Assembly (NCBI GenBank): GCA_002720865.1
Contig: PBIO01000017.1
Span: 1 to 64,000, forward strand
DNA length: 64,000 nt
Source: Halobacteriovorax sp.
GTDB lineage: Bacteria; Bdellovibrionota; Bacteriovoracia; Bacteriovoracales; Bacteriovoracaceae
Reading direction: 5' to 3'
Shown: positions 33,494 to 40,937 of the stretch, piece after piece
How positions within the stretch are numbered: the stretch's first letter is position 1
How the letters are laid out: each line of letters starts with the position of its first letter
Made by a program: the position numbers and the translations under genes
The notes under the pieces: model-generated
The model's database searches: none
Seen by the model: only the letters and a program-made list of their open reading frames with translations
Told to the model about the DNA's origin: nothing

Positions 33494-34703
33494 GCCTAGT
33501 AGAGCCCAAGTTGACCATTCTAGCTCCTTTAGAATTTATCAATATATCTTTTAAAAAAACATTTTTAGCATTCTTAATCATAAATCCAATATTATTAGAA
33601 TTGACTGTAATGGATTGAAATTCGCCAATATAATCTGATAGATCTGATAAGTAGACTGCTGCTCCAGCCCCATTTTGCTCGATAACACCTGTACTAAAGT
33701 ATAGACCAGACTCAACCATCTCAATGGCAGGACCGGTTTCATTGGATATAAAAACAGACTTCTCTAAAATATTAGTAAAACTACCCATATCTGTTTTTAA
33801 GGCCATGGAAGACTCGCCATTTACAACTAAGCTTGCCCATCTTAACTCTAAAAGTCCTAAGCTAGAGAAGATTGCCTTTGAGTTTTTCTCTAATGTTTTT
33901 ACACTAACTCGGTCTCCGTCGATGGTGCATCCGAAACAATGAATACCTTCACCGCCTTCACTAGAAACTAGGATCTTTAGATTATCAGCACCAAGATAAG
34001 ACCCAACTCCTAGGTTTAATCCATAATTACCGGCCAGTCCTGTTTCGAGCTCTAGATTATAAAGAAAGAGAGTTTTATTTTCATTCTTAAAGACTGGAAA
34101 ATCTCCTGCGCTTCTAATCACCGGCGGATTAGCATGGGTTCCAATTAGAGCGACATCTCGATTAATAATTAATGGTCCATCAAGTAACTCTATTTCTTGA
34201 TTGGAATCAAGACAGATGATTTTCATTCCATCCTTATTGGTATCTTGAATATTTCTAATCGTGTTCCTTAGAGTTAACTCCGTTGTTTTAGTTTTAAGAA
34301 ACCTATCACAGGAGTGAAAACTGATATTGGGATTATGTTTTCTAGGAGAGAATTGAACCTTTGCCCCATATTGATTTTTAACAATAAAACTAAAATCGCT
34401 ACGGTAAGCTCCTTGGCTCCAGCTTATGACTTCTCCCTTTTTACAGCTTTTAAAAACTCTTCCGGCTGAGAAACTACATTCAAGCTTTTCGCCCATTCCG
34501 GCCTTTAGTTCTAAACTTCTAGCAGTTTGATCATACTCGTGGGCGTGAAAGCTATTTTTAAGGACCAGGGGCTTAATCCCGAGTTTAATCTTTGGAGTTT
34601 TTATATAACTGATCGAGGTTAATTTTGGTTTTTGATCTTCTTTAAAATACAAGAAGACTGATAGAATAATTAGTAGACCTAAAATATAGGGATTGTTTCG
34701 CAT
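33480..34703 (-). CDS. Right-handed parallel beta-helix protein, 407 aa
   Basis: The ATG at 34703 (AAGGAG 6 nt upstream) is chosen over a codon 31 residues earlier, because there MRNNPYILGLLIILSVFLYF forms an N-terminal membrane anchor or uncleaved signal. The C-terminal 230 residues show the rung pattern of a parallel beta-helix: DGMKIICLDSN, NRDVALIGTH, NKTLFLYNLEL, ADNLKILVSS, TIDGDRVSV and LYFSTGVIEQNGAG. Folds of this kind are found in polysaccharide lyases, tailspikes and surface proteins; no lyase motif is visible, so a binding or structural role is as likely. Located outside the cytoplasm. Confidence 0.75.
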   Translation of the reverse strand: MRNNPYILGLLIILSVFLYFKEDQKPKLTSISYIKTPKIKLGIKPLVLKNSFHAHEYDQTARSLELKAGMGEKLECSFSAGRVFKSCKKGEVISWSQGAYRSDFSFIVKNQYGAKVQFSPRKHNPNISFHSCDRFLKTKTTELTLRNTIRNIQDTNKDGMKIICLDSNQEIELLDGPLIINRDVALIGTHANPPVIRSAGDFPVFKNENKTLFLYNLELETGLAGNYGLNLGVGSYLGADNLKILVSSEGGEGIHCFGCTIDGDRVSVKTLEKNSKAIFSSLGLLELRWASLVVNGESSMALKTDMGSFTNILEKSVFISNETGPAIEMVESGLYFSTGVIEQNGAGAAVYLSDLSDYIGEFQSITVNSNNIGFMIKNAKNVFLKDILINSKGARMVNLGSTRLSQN

Positions 34704-34909
34704 GTTCACTCCTTGAACTCTATGACCTGACTGATCTATGCCACCCGAAATCCTTGGGTGCCTAATTATATTAACGCGCCAGACCATTTCTGTCAAGAAT
34801 TAGGAACCAGTTTTAAAATGGGCCTAGCTTGGGCCCTTATTCATGAAAAAACGGGCTTAGGATTGAAATATGAACATTTTCAATATTTTCATATACTTAG
34901 CATGATATA

Positions 34910-34937
34910 ATGACCTATAATATGTATTATAGGCATT
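34910..34937 (+). other. dif-like site (Xer recombination site candidate)
   Basis: Two 11-bp arms around a 6-bp spacer: ATGACCTATAA, TATGTA, TTATAGGCATT. The inner ATAA...TTAT of the arms and the 11-6-11 layout match the form of bacterial dif sites (E. coli spacer TGTATA), and CCTATAA/TTATAGG is a perfect dyad. It lies 39 bp before a Xer-type recombinase gene, the arrangement known for the single-recombinase XerS/difSL system. It could alternatively be an operator. Confidence 0.4.
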
Positions 34938-34976
34938 TTAAAATACAAATTTTATGTAATCATCAAGGACGATGGA

Positions 34977-35945
34977 ATGCGAAAGAAAAATTCAAACTGG
35001 CTGAAAATCTATCTTAAGAATTGCCTCTTACTTAATAAATCGGATAGAACCATCCAAAACTATAGGGCCGATTTAAAACAATTTATTTTGTGGTTTGAGT
35101 CAAAATACGGCCGTGATATTTCAAAAGTTAAGACCCATCATATTGGCGAATATCAAAATTTTCTCACCTATGGCGGCTTTATCACGCCAAAACTTAACCT
35201 TGTTCAAAGGCTTAAAAATTTCTTCATAAAAAAGAGGGTTATTGGGGCCGGAAATTATCGCTCCCCCTTAAGTGTGAATTCCAGGCGAAGGCATTTAAGC
35301 AGTCTTAAAAATTTTTTTGATTACCTAAAACAGACCCACGAAGATCATTCAAAATTTTTTCTAATCAATCCAGTAAAGCCTAAAGTTCATGGAATACTAG
35401 TCAAAGACATCAATATTCAGCATACCTCTTACCTTAAGCCTGGAGATTGGGAAAAAATTCATGAAAAAACCTGGCGAACTAAAGAAAGACTAATTCTATA
35501 CCTCTTATATTACGCTGGACTTAGGCTTCACGAAATTTGCGCTTTAAGAAAAGAATTTTTCGATAGAAAAAGTGGAACCATCACTTTTCCAAGAAAAGGC
35601 GGTAAAGTTCATACTCTTAAAATCAAAAAAGCTGATGAAATTTTTGATCAACTTGAGTACTGGTTTACTCATAGAAAATCTAAAACGAGCTATTTATTTT
35701 TAGGCAGAAAAGATAGACCTATGAGCGTTAGGGCCATGAGCTCATTGATAAATAAAATGATTAAACGAGCGGCATGCCAAGATTTAATTACACCCCATAG
35801 TTTTAGAAAGTCTTGCGCGACAAATCTTTATCTAAGCACTAAAGATCTTCTTTATGTTAGGGATTACCTTGGTCATTCAGACGCGTCTGTGACGCAGACC
35901 TATATAGATAAAAATGCTCTTCACCAAAGGCATTTGAGCATGTAA
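34977..35945 (+). CDS. Xer-type tyrosine recombinase, 322 aa
   Basis: The N-terminal SAM-like DNA-binding part (about 1-130) is followed by the catalytic domain with all expected residues: Arg183 in AGLRLHE, Lys210 in KGGKVHTL, HSFR (His274, Arg277), LGHSD (His300) and the nucleophile Tyr309 in TQTYID. Length and layout fit XerC/XerD/XerH, which resolve chromosome dimers at dif by strand cleavage through a 3'-phosphotyrosine. A dif-like dyad lies just upstream. The flanking genes are not phage genes, so a housekeeping Xer protein is more likely than a phage integrase, though an integron- or element-type enzyme is not excluded. Confidence 0.9.
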   Translation: MRKKNSNWLKIYLKNCLLLNKSDRTIQNYRADLKQFILWFESKYGRDISKVKTHHIGEYQNFLTYGGFITPKLNLVQRLKNFFIKKRVIGAGNYRSPLSVNSRRRHLSSLKNFFDYLKQTHEDHSKFFLINPVKPKVHGILVKDINIQHTSYLKPGDWEKIHEKTWRTKERLILYLLYYAGLRLHEICALRKEFFDRKSGTITFPRKGGKVHTLKIKKADEIFDQLEYWFTHRKSKTSYLFLGRKDRPMSVRAMSSLINKMIKRAACQDLITPHSFRKSCATNLYLSTKDLLYVRDYLGHSDASVTQTYIDKNALHQRHLSM

Positions 35946-35957
35946 ATGACGAAAATT

Positions 35958-35994
35958 AGGCATACAGGGGGGCTTGGAATGCGAGCCTATGCCT
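35958..35994. repeat. Imperfect inverted repeat between recombinase and plsC
   Basis: AGGCATA (35958-35964) pairs with TATGCCT (35988-35994), and inside it GGCT (35971-35974) pairs with AGCC (35984-35987), with a CAGGGG bulge. It could form a long hairpin. No T tract follows. It may mark the end of the recombinase transcript or act as a protein site. Confidence 0.35.
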
Positions 35995-36010
35995 GCTAAT
36001 CTCCTCCTCT

Positions 36011-36766
36011 ATGATTAGTATGATTCGACTGGCCCTGGCCTATATTTGTTTATTAGCTACTTGCTTCCTTGGCTTTATCTGGTGTCTCTTTAGACCTTTT
36101 AATCCGGAAGTACTAAGACCGGTGGCCAGAGCTTCTGCCATTCTAGGCAATTTCTTTTTAGGTGTTAAAACCGAAATTGAAGGGGAAGAAATCTTTGAAA
36201 AAAACAGACCGGCCATAATCATCTCTAACCATCAAGATAATATCGACTCCTTTATAGTCGGTAGCTTTTATCCAAACCGTACAGTCACTGTAGGAAAACA
36301 GGTCTTAAAGTGGATCCCCTTCTTTGGGCAATTTTACTGGCTGTCGGGAAATATTCTTATAGATCGCTCAAACAAAAGAAAGGCCTTAAAGAGTATGAAC
36401 TTGGCGGCCAAAAGAGTTAGAGAAAAAAATACTTCTGTATGGATCATGCCTGAAGGAACCAGATCAAGAGGCAAAGGTCTTATGCCCTTCAAAAAAGGAG
36501 CTTATCACTTAGCCGTTGCAGGGGAACTTCCCATAATCCCCGTCTCCATCTCTAGCTTTCATAAATGCTTAAACTTCAATAAACTAGAAGCTGGCACAGT
36601 TCTTATAAAAGTACATGAACCAATTTCTACTGTCGGTAAAACCAAAGCTGATATCGATAGTCTTTTAGAAGAATCAAGAATGATCATTTCAGGTGGAATT
36701 GATGAGCTTGATAGGCAAATTGAGATGACTGCAAAAACTGGCCGCCTAGCTAGGAGCAACTCTTAG
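36011..36766 (+). CDS. plsC: 1-acyl-sn-glycerol-3-phosphate acyltransferase (PlsC family)
   Basis: A membrane-bound acyltransferase that adds the second fatty acid to lysophosphatidic acid. The N-terminal hydrophobic segment (about 1-30) anchors it. SNHQDNIDSF is the catalytic HxxxxD motif, PEGTRSRGKG is the glycerol-3-phosphate-binding box, and GAYHLAVAGELPIIPVSIS the fourth conserved block. Length 251 aa is normal. No Shine-Dalgarno precedes either of the two possible ATG codons (36011, 36020). It shares its TTAG stop with the convergent YD-like gene. Confidence 0.92.
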   Translation: MISMIRLALAYICLLATCFLGFIWCLFRPFNPEVLRPVARASAILGNFFLGVKTEIEGEEIFEKNRPAIIISNHQDNIDSFIVGSFYPNRTVTVGKQVLKWIPFFGQFYWLSGNILIDRSNKRKALKSMNLAAKRVREKNTSVWIMPEGTRSRGKGLMPFKKGAYHLAVAGELPIIPVSISSFHKCLNFNKLEAGTVLIKVHEPISTVGKTKADIDSLLEESRMIISGGIDELDRQIEMTAKTGRLARSNS

Positions 36767-38022
36767 TAGTATGTTGTATCAATTACTTTCAAGATCGTTT
36801 TATTATTGTTTTTTGCATCATGATCAAAATTAGATCTTTCTATTTTAGAAAGTTCTCCATTAGATCTAAATTTAATTAAATTTCTCTGATTAATTAATGA
36901 ATTAAGGTTATTCAATCCATTTATACTACGACTTGAAACTGAAAATGTTTTTAAGTCAATTTGATTAGCCTCATATAAAAACCTACCAAACCTACCATTA
37001 CTTTTATTATTTATATTAACTGATCTCAATTTGCCATCGTTTTTAAAGTTTATGAAATAAACTTTGTAGTCATGCTTATGACTTCCTTGGTTATATGAAT
37101 TTATATTATAATTATAACTATAAATATTTGAACTCCCATAATTAAGAGTCATACTTCTATTTATCCTACGATAAGGAACACCTGTACCTAAATTTAAAAA
37201 TTGCTCCTCTGATGTTAAAGAATCTTCTGAGCCAGTACTCGTATAAATATCCCCTGCCATATTAAAAGGAATGCAGTTTCTACTATCTCCATTTAAATTT
37301 ACGCAAGAAACTCTTTTGGCAGAAAGTATTTCATTTCCATTCCATTCAAATTGAAAATCATAAATACCAAAGCTGTTGGTAACCTTGTGTTGGTGGATTT
37401 TGCCTGTATCTTTATTATAACTAAACACCTCATCTACACCATAGTTTGTCTTTTTACTAAAAACCCTACCTAAGGAATCAATTTTGTAAACTAGGCTATT
37501 ACTTTGTTTAGTAATCGTAAGTACAGCAGATTCATCTTCATTAATTAAAAGCTTAATTTCAGAATTATTGTGTTTCATGCTCGTGTTTATAATGCTCAAT
37601 GAGTTTTCTTCTATATAACTGATATTAACCGGATTAGTTTTATTTGAAGGATTAAACTTACTATGAGCTACGACATTACCTTTTTTATCGAACTTAATTT
37701 GAATATCTTGTAATGGACTTGATGTGTCAGGGTTTCCATTACTATCGGTTTTATATTCTCGAAGTGTTACTGACTGTATCTCTTCATTTTGAACATGTTC
37801 TGTTTGATCTTTACCATAAGGAAAATGCTTTTTTGCATTCCATGCAGATAACTCAGCAAAAACTTCTAGTCGAAACTCAACTTCTCTTGGAATAGGAATA
37901 TAGCCGGGAAATACCTTTCTCACTCTTTCAACAGAGAGAAGTGAATTTACAATTTTAGACACGGGCATTTTAGCATAAACTGAACTTGAAAAAATCAGTG
38001 CAAAAACGAGAATCTTTTTCAC
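36763..38022 (-). CDS. Secreted YD-repeat-like protein, 419 aa
   Basis: A signal peptide (residues 1-17, ending VYA) leads to a protein of many short beta-hairpin units: IQIKFDKKGNVVAHSKF, LVYKIDSLGRVFSKKTNYG, EVFSYNKDTGKIHQ and FQFEWNGNEILSAKR. Each shows the Y/F-x-x-D-x-x-G-x-x pattern of YD/RHS-type repeats, though irregular. It is too short to be a full RHS toxin and lacks a hyperconserved core, so it may be a small carbohydrate-binding or surface protein. Its third positions are noticeably AT-richer than most neighbours, which could mean recent acquisition. Stop shared with plsC. Confidence 0.7.
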   Translation of the reverse strand: MKKILVFALIFSSSVYAKMPVSKIVNSLLSVERVRKVFPGYIPIPREVEFRLEVFAELSAWNAKKHFPYGKDQTEHVQNEEIQSVTLREYKTDSNGNPDTSSPLQDIQIKFDKKGNVVAHSKFNPSNKTNPVNISYIEENSLSIINTSMKHNNSEIKLLINEDESAVLTITKQSNSLVYKIDSLGRVFSKKTNYGVDEVFSYNKDTGKIHQHKVTNSFGIYDFQFEWNGNEILSAKRVSCVNLNGDSRNCIPFNMAGDIYTSTGSEDSLTSEEQFLNLGTGVPYRRINRSMTLNYGSSNIYSYNYNINSYNQGSHKHDYKVYFINFKNDGKLRSVNINNKSNGRFGRFLYEANQIDLKTFSVSSRSINGLNNLNSLINQRNLIKFRSNGELSKIERSNFDHDAKNNNKTILKVIDTTYY

Positions 38023-38142
38023 AATAGAACCTTTGGATATAGCTTTGTAGAGAGATCCTACATCGAATATGCAAACTAAACATAAATATTGTAATTAATT
38101 CAATACAGACTAAACATTAGACGGTTTGAGAGACTAAATATC

Positions 38143-38388
38143 TTAAAAATGCTTTAGTTTTATTAGCATCTTTTTATTCTCAGATGCTTTTAGTTTAAAC
38201 TTAGCTTTTTTAAACTTTGGAGCTCCAAAAAGAATCCTAGGATTATTACTAAAGCCAAATCCCTCTTTCGGAATCCCTAGTCCATTCGTATTAAGTTCAA
38301 AATCACTATTCTTATCGTGATAGACCGCTATGGCATATTCACCGGGCCCTCGATTTGTAAAATATTCTGATTTTTGACAAAAATGGGC
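38143..38388 (-). pseudogene. 5'-truncated DUF2141 gene remnant
   Basis: This open frame has no start codon and is closed upstream by TAG. From about 38367 down to the stop at 38143 it encodes the C-terminal half of a DUF2141 protein: PGEYAIAVYHDKNSDFELNTN is followed by GLGIPKEGFGFSNNPR and FGAPKFKKAKFKL, the hallmark order of that family. DUF2141 proteins are about 140 aa with a signal peptide, and here the first 60-70 residues are missing. No matching N-terminal half is visible in the other frames up to 38605, so this is a deletion or replacement rather than a simple frameshift. Confidence 0.8.
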
Positions 38389-38441
38389 CTACCTTGTCAA
38401 AACAAAGTAGCTCTTTGACAATATCCGTCAAAAGCTGTCAA
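38374..38441. repeat. Cluster of TTGACA/TGTCAA half-sites
   Basis: Within 68 bp there are two TTGACA (38374, 38415), two TGTCAA (38395, 38436) and one related CGTCAAA (38426), spaced about 20, 20, 11 and 10 bp. The cluster lies at the truncated edge of the DUF2141 remnant. None of the TTGACA copies has a convincing -10 at 16-18 bp, so a binding-site array is possible. Confidence 0.35.
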
Positions 38442-38484
38442 CGGGCTCTAATGCGCTGAATACGGGATTAAGTTATATTCCATT

Positions 38485-38580
38485 CATCGCAGCGACCAAC
38501 TAACCTTCTGGTCCTCGCCCCCCACTTCACCAAAAATTCTTTATAAGCCGGCCCCTCCTGGGGCCAATATTCTTATTTCT
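38485..38580 (+). ncRNA. Candidate structured RNA ending in an intrinsic terminator
   Basis: This G+C-richer stretch has no ORF. GCGACCA (38492-38498) can pair with TGG-TCC-TCGC (38509-38518) as a bulged stem, and GGCCCC-TCCT-GGGGCC (38550-38565) is a perfect hairpin followed by a T-rich tract (TATTCTTATTTCTTT). No gene on this strand ends nearby, so the terminator is orphaned unless a small RNA is made here. A possible -10 (TATATT) is at about 38474. Low confidence as an RNA gene. Confidence 0.28.
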
Positions 38581-38582
38581 TT
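38550..38582 (+). terminator. Orphan intrinsic terminator
   Basis: A perfect 6-bp G+C stem GGCCCC/GGGGCC with a TCCT loop precedes a T-rich tract. It lies 30 bp upstream of the penicillin-acylase-type gene and would insulate that gene from upstream reading. Confidence 0.6.
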
Positions 38583-38598
38583 AATAGCTAAGGCCCAT

Positions 38599-38604
38599 TA
38601 AGAT
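38599..38604 (+). promoter_or_regulatory. -10 element of a probable leaderless transcript
   Basis: TAAGAT ends 7 nt before the ATG at 38612. This spacing also favours that ATG over the TTG at 38606, which would lie only 1 nt from the -10. Confidence 0.35.
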
Positions 38605-38611
38605 ATTGGAT

Positions 38612-40801
38612 ATGAAAATAACGACTCAAAATAATTCCTATAAAATAGGTCCTCATCAAATAACTCTTTCTCGAACAAATGAAGGGGTTCTAAAAATTTT
38701 CGCCGATAATATGGAGCAATTCAATATGGCCATGGGCTTTTGTCATGCTCACGATCGCATGGTTCAAATGATGTTAGTAAGAACCATCGCCCAGGGTAGA
38801 TTAAGTGAATGCTTAAAGGCCGATGATGAAACTCTTGAAATTGATATCTTTATGCGAGAGATGGCCATTTATAGAGAGGCTCAAAAAGAAGTTGAAAACT
38901 TAAGCCCTGAGGCAAAGGTCTTTTTAGATAATTACTGCGCCGGAGTAAATGATTACTTAAAGCGATTTGCAAGACCTTTTGAATTTAAGTTGGTTGGCTT
39001 TAAGCCGGAACCTTGGACCGCAGCCGATACTTTGGCCACTGTTAAAATAATGGCCTATATCGGCCTTGCTCAAACTCAACAAGATGTAGAAAAATTTATT
39101 ATTCAATCAATTAAGAATGACGTTGATCTAGATAAATTAAAAAATCTATTTACCCCCCATCTGGATGAAATGTCAGAGGAAATAGTTACGCTCGTTAAGA
39201 AAGCAAAAATCTACCAACCCTCAATTCCCGATAGTATTAAGTTTTTAGGGGCACTTCCAAAAATGAAGGCCTCTAATAACTGGATGATTGGTGCCAATAA
39301 ATCTAAATCAGGAAACGTCATTCAGTGCAACGACCCTCATCTTGAATGCAATCGATTACCTGCGGTTTGGTATGAATTCATCGCTACTGTGGGTGATGAA
39401 AAGCTCATGGGTGTTAATATGCCCGGAGTTCCCGGCATGATCATGGGAAGAAATAAAAATGTTGGAATTGGTTTTACTTACGGCTTTATGGATATGATCG
39501 ATTACTTTATTGAGGAAGTCGTAGATGGGCGTTTTCAAGAAAGCGGTGACTATAAAGATTTTAATGGAAGATCGGAAGTTATCAAAAGAAAAGGCAAAGA
39601 CGATTATATTTTTAAGGTTTATGAAAACGACAGAGGGGTTTTAGAAAAAGCACCAAACGAAAGCTTTGAGGATGGAATCTATCTTACAAGGGCCTGGTCA
39701 GGCCATAAAAATGGCGCGGCTAATTCTGTCGAAGCAATCTGTAGGCTATTAACCGTTAAAACTACCGAAGAAGCTGGCGAGCTGGTTAAAGATATAACTA
39801 TTTCCTGTAATTGGATTATCGGAGATAGAGAAGGAGAAATTCTCTACCAACAATCTGGCCTTCTCCCGAGAAGGGCCCATAGTGGTCTATACCCAGTACC
39901 TGGATGGGATTTAAATATGAACTGGAAAGGTCTTCACCCAAGTTCAAACCTAGCAAGAATTAAAGATCCAAACCTTGAGTTTTTAGCTTCCGCAAATGAA
40001 AATAGAAATCAGTCTGGTAAACCTCTTTCTATCAATATGCCGATGGGATCGTATCGTGTTGATAGAATCACGCAGCTCCTAAACCAAAAGAAAAAGGTTG
40101 ATATTGAAGATATGAAAGAGATTCAAAAGGATCTCTATAGCCTACAGGCTGAAAAATATTTTGAGATCATTAGGCCCTTAATTCCAGACTCTCCTACTGG
40201 TAGAGTTCTTAGTAATTGGGACTTAAAGTATGATCGAAATAGTATCGGAGCTACTCTTTTTGAAGAATTTTATTCAGATCTTTTAATGGAAGTCTTCGGT
40301 AAAAATATGTTTGGCCCTAAAGTCTGGGAATACGTGATGGAAGAGACCGGACTTGTAGTTGATTTTTATAATAATTTTGATGAGATTTTATTAAAAAGTA
40401 ATGACTCCATTTGGTTTGAAGATAAAACAAAACTATTCAAAGATGTTTTAGATAAAACCCTTTCTAGGTTCAGCGCCAATCAAATACGCACCTGGGGCGC
40501 ACAAAGAAAAGTTATGATAAAAAATATTTTCTTTGATGGTAAACTACCTGCCTTTTTAGGCTTTGATAAAGGTCCACTTGGGCTTGAAGGAAATAGGGCC
40601 ACCATTGTTCAAGGGGCGGTCTATCGTGCCCATGGAAGAGAAACAACTTTTTGCCCAAGCTACCGCTTTATCAGTGACCTTGGAACAAATAAGGCTGAAA
40701 CGGTATTGGCAGGTGGAGCTTCAGATAGGCGCTTTAGTCCCTGGTACGCTAACGATTTAGATAATTGGTATAATTTTAGATACAAGACTCTTCAGTTTTA
40801 A
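38612..40801 (+). CDS. Penicillin acylase family Ntn-hydrolase without signal peptide, 729 aa
   Basis: The family pattern is clear: NMAMGFCHAHDRMVQM and GRLSE near the N-terminus, then KASNNWMIGANKSKSG, where the Ser (about residue 221) becomes the N-terminal nucleophile of the beta chain after self-cleavage, NDPHLECNRLPAVWYE, VPGMIMGRNKNVGIGFT, and the C-terminal VLAGGASDRRFSPWYAN. These enzymes hydrolyse amide bonds of acylated compounds such as penicillins, N-acyl amino acids and homoserine lactones. Most are exported, yet here no signal peptide is present with any plausible start, so it may act in the cytoplasm. The ATG start fits a leaderless message. Confidence 0.88.
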   Translation: MKITTQNNSYKIGPHQITLSRTNEGVLKIFADNMEQFNMAMGFCHAHDRMVQMMLVRTIAQGRLSECLKADDETLEIDIFMREMAIYREAQKEVENLSPEAKVFLDNYCAGVNDYLKRFARPFEFKLVGFKPEPWTAADTLATVKIMAYIGLAQTQQDVEKFIIQSIKNDVDLDKLKNLFTPHLDEMSEEIVTLVKKAKIYQPSIPDSIKFLGALPKMKASNNWMIGANKSKSGNVIQCNDPHLECNRLPAVWYEFIATVGDEKLMGVNMPGVPGMIMGRNKNVGIGFTYGFMDMIDYFIEEVVDGRFQESGDYKDFNGRSEVIKRKGKDDYIFKVYENDRGVLEKAPNESFEDGIYLTRAWSGHKNGAANSVEAICRLLTVKTTEEAGELVKDITISCNWIIGDREGEILYQQSGLLPRRAHSGLYPVPGWDLNMNWKGLHPSSNLARIKDPNLEFLASANENRNQSGKPLSINMPMGSYRVDRITQLLNQKKKVDIEDMKEIQKDLYSLQAEKYFEIIRPLIPDSPTGRVLSNWDLKYDRNSIGATLFEEFYSDLLMEVFGKNMFGPKVWEYVMEETGLVVDFYNNFDEILLKSNDSIWFEDKTKLFKDVLDKTLSRFSANQIRTWGAQRKVMIKNIFFDGKLPAFLGFDKGPLGLEGNRATIVQGAVYRAHGRETTFCPSYRFISDLGTNKAETVLAGGASDRRFSPWYANDLDNWYNFRYKTLQF

Positions 40802-40802
40802 T

Positions 40803-40821
40803 CTGTCTAAACTTTAGACAG
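40803..40821. repeat. Inverted repeat CTGTCTAAA/TTTAGACAG
   Basis: The 9-bp arms are separated by one base, 2 bp after the acylase stop codon and 117 bp before the next gene. As RNA it could form a hairpin with a 5-nt loop but without a strong T tract. As DNA its TTAGAC/GTCTAA half-sites match those of the palindrome at 2914-2930. Confidence 0.45.
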
Positions 40822-40937
40822 TTATTACCTTCTTGGCAGTCTTGGTTTTTGAACAGGCCCTAGACCCTCAATTCTACGATTCATAATTGGAATCAATCTT
40901 GCAAATTAATACATATTATAAACCCTTGAAATATAAT

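Noticed and set aside
34820-34836. GGGCC/GGCCC hairpin in the gap upstream of the recombinase
   Set aside because: The stem is only 5 bp with a 7-nt loop, no T tract follows on either strand, and no gene ends towards it.
34977-35945. Recombinase as a prophage or integrative element integrase
   Set aside because: No phage genes, tRNA target or direct repeats surround it, and its domain layout fits housekeeping Xer proteins.
2863-38380. Shared TTGACAAAAAT motif at 2878-2890 and 28131-28141 (minus strand) and 38374 (plus strand) as a common operator
   Set aside because: TTGACA is the usual -35 hexamer and A-rich flanks are common in this AT-rich DNA; only the 28141 copy has a fitting -10, so no special element is needed.
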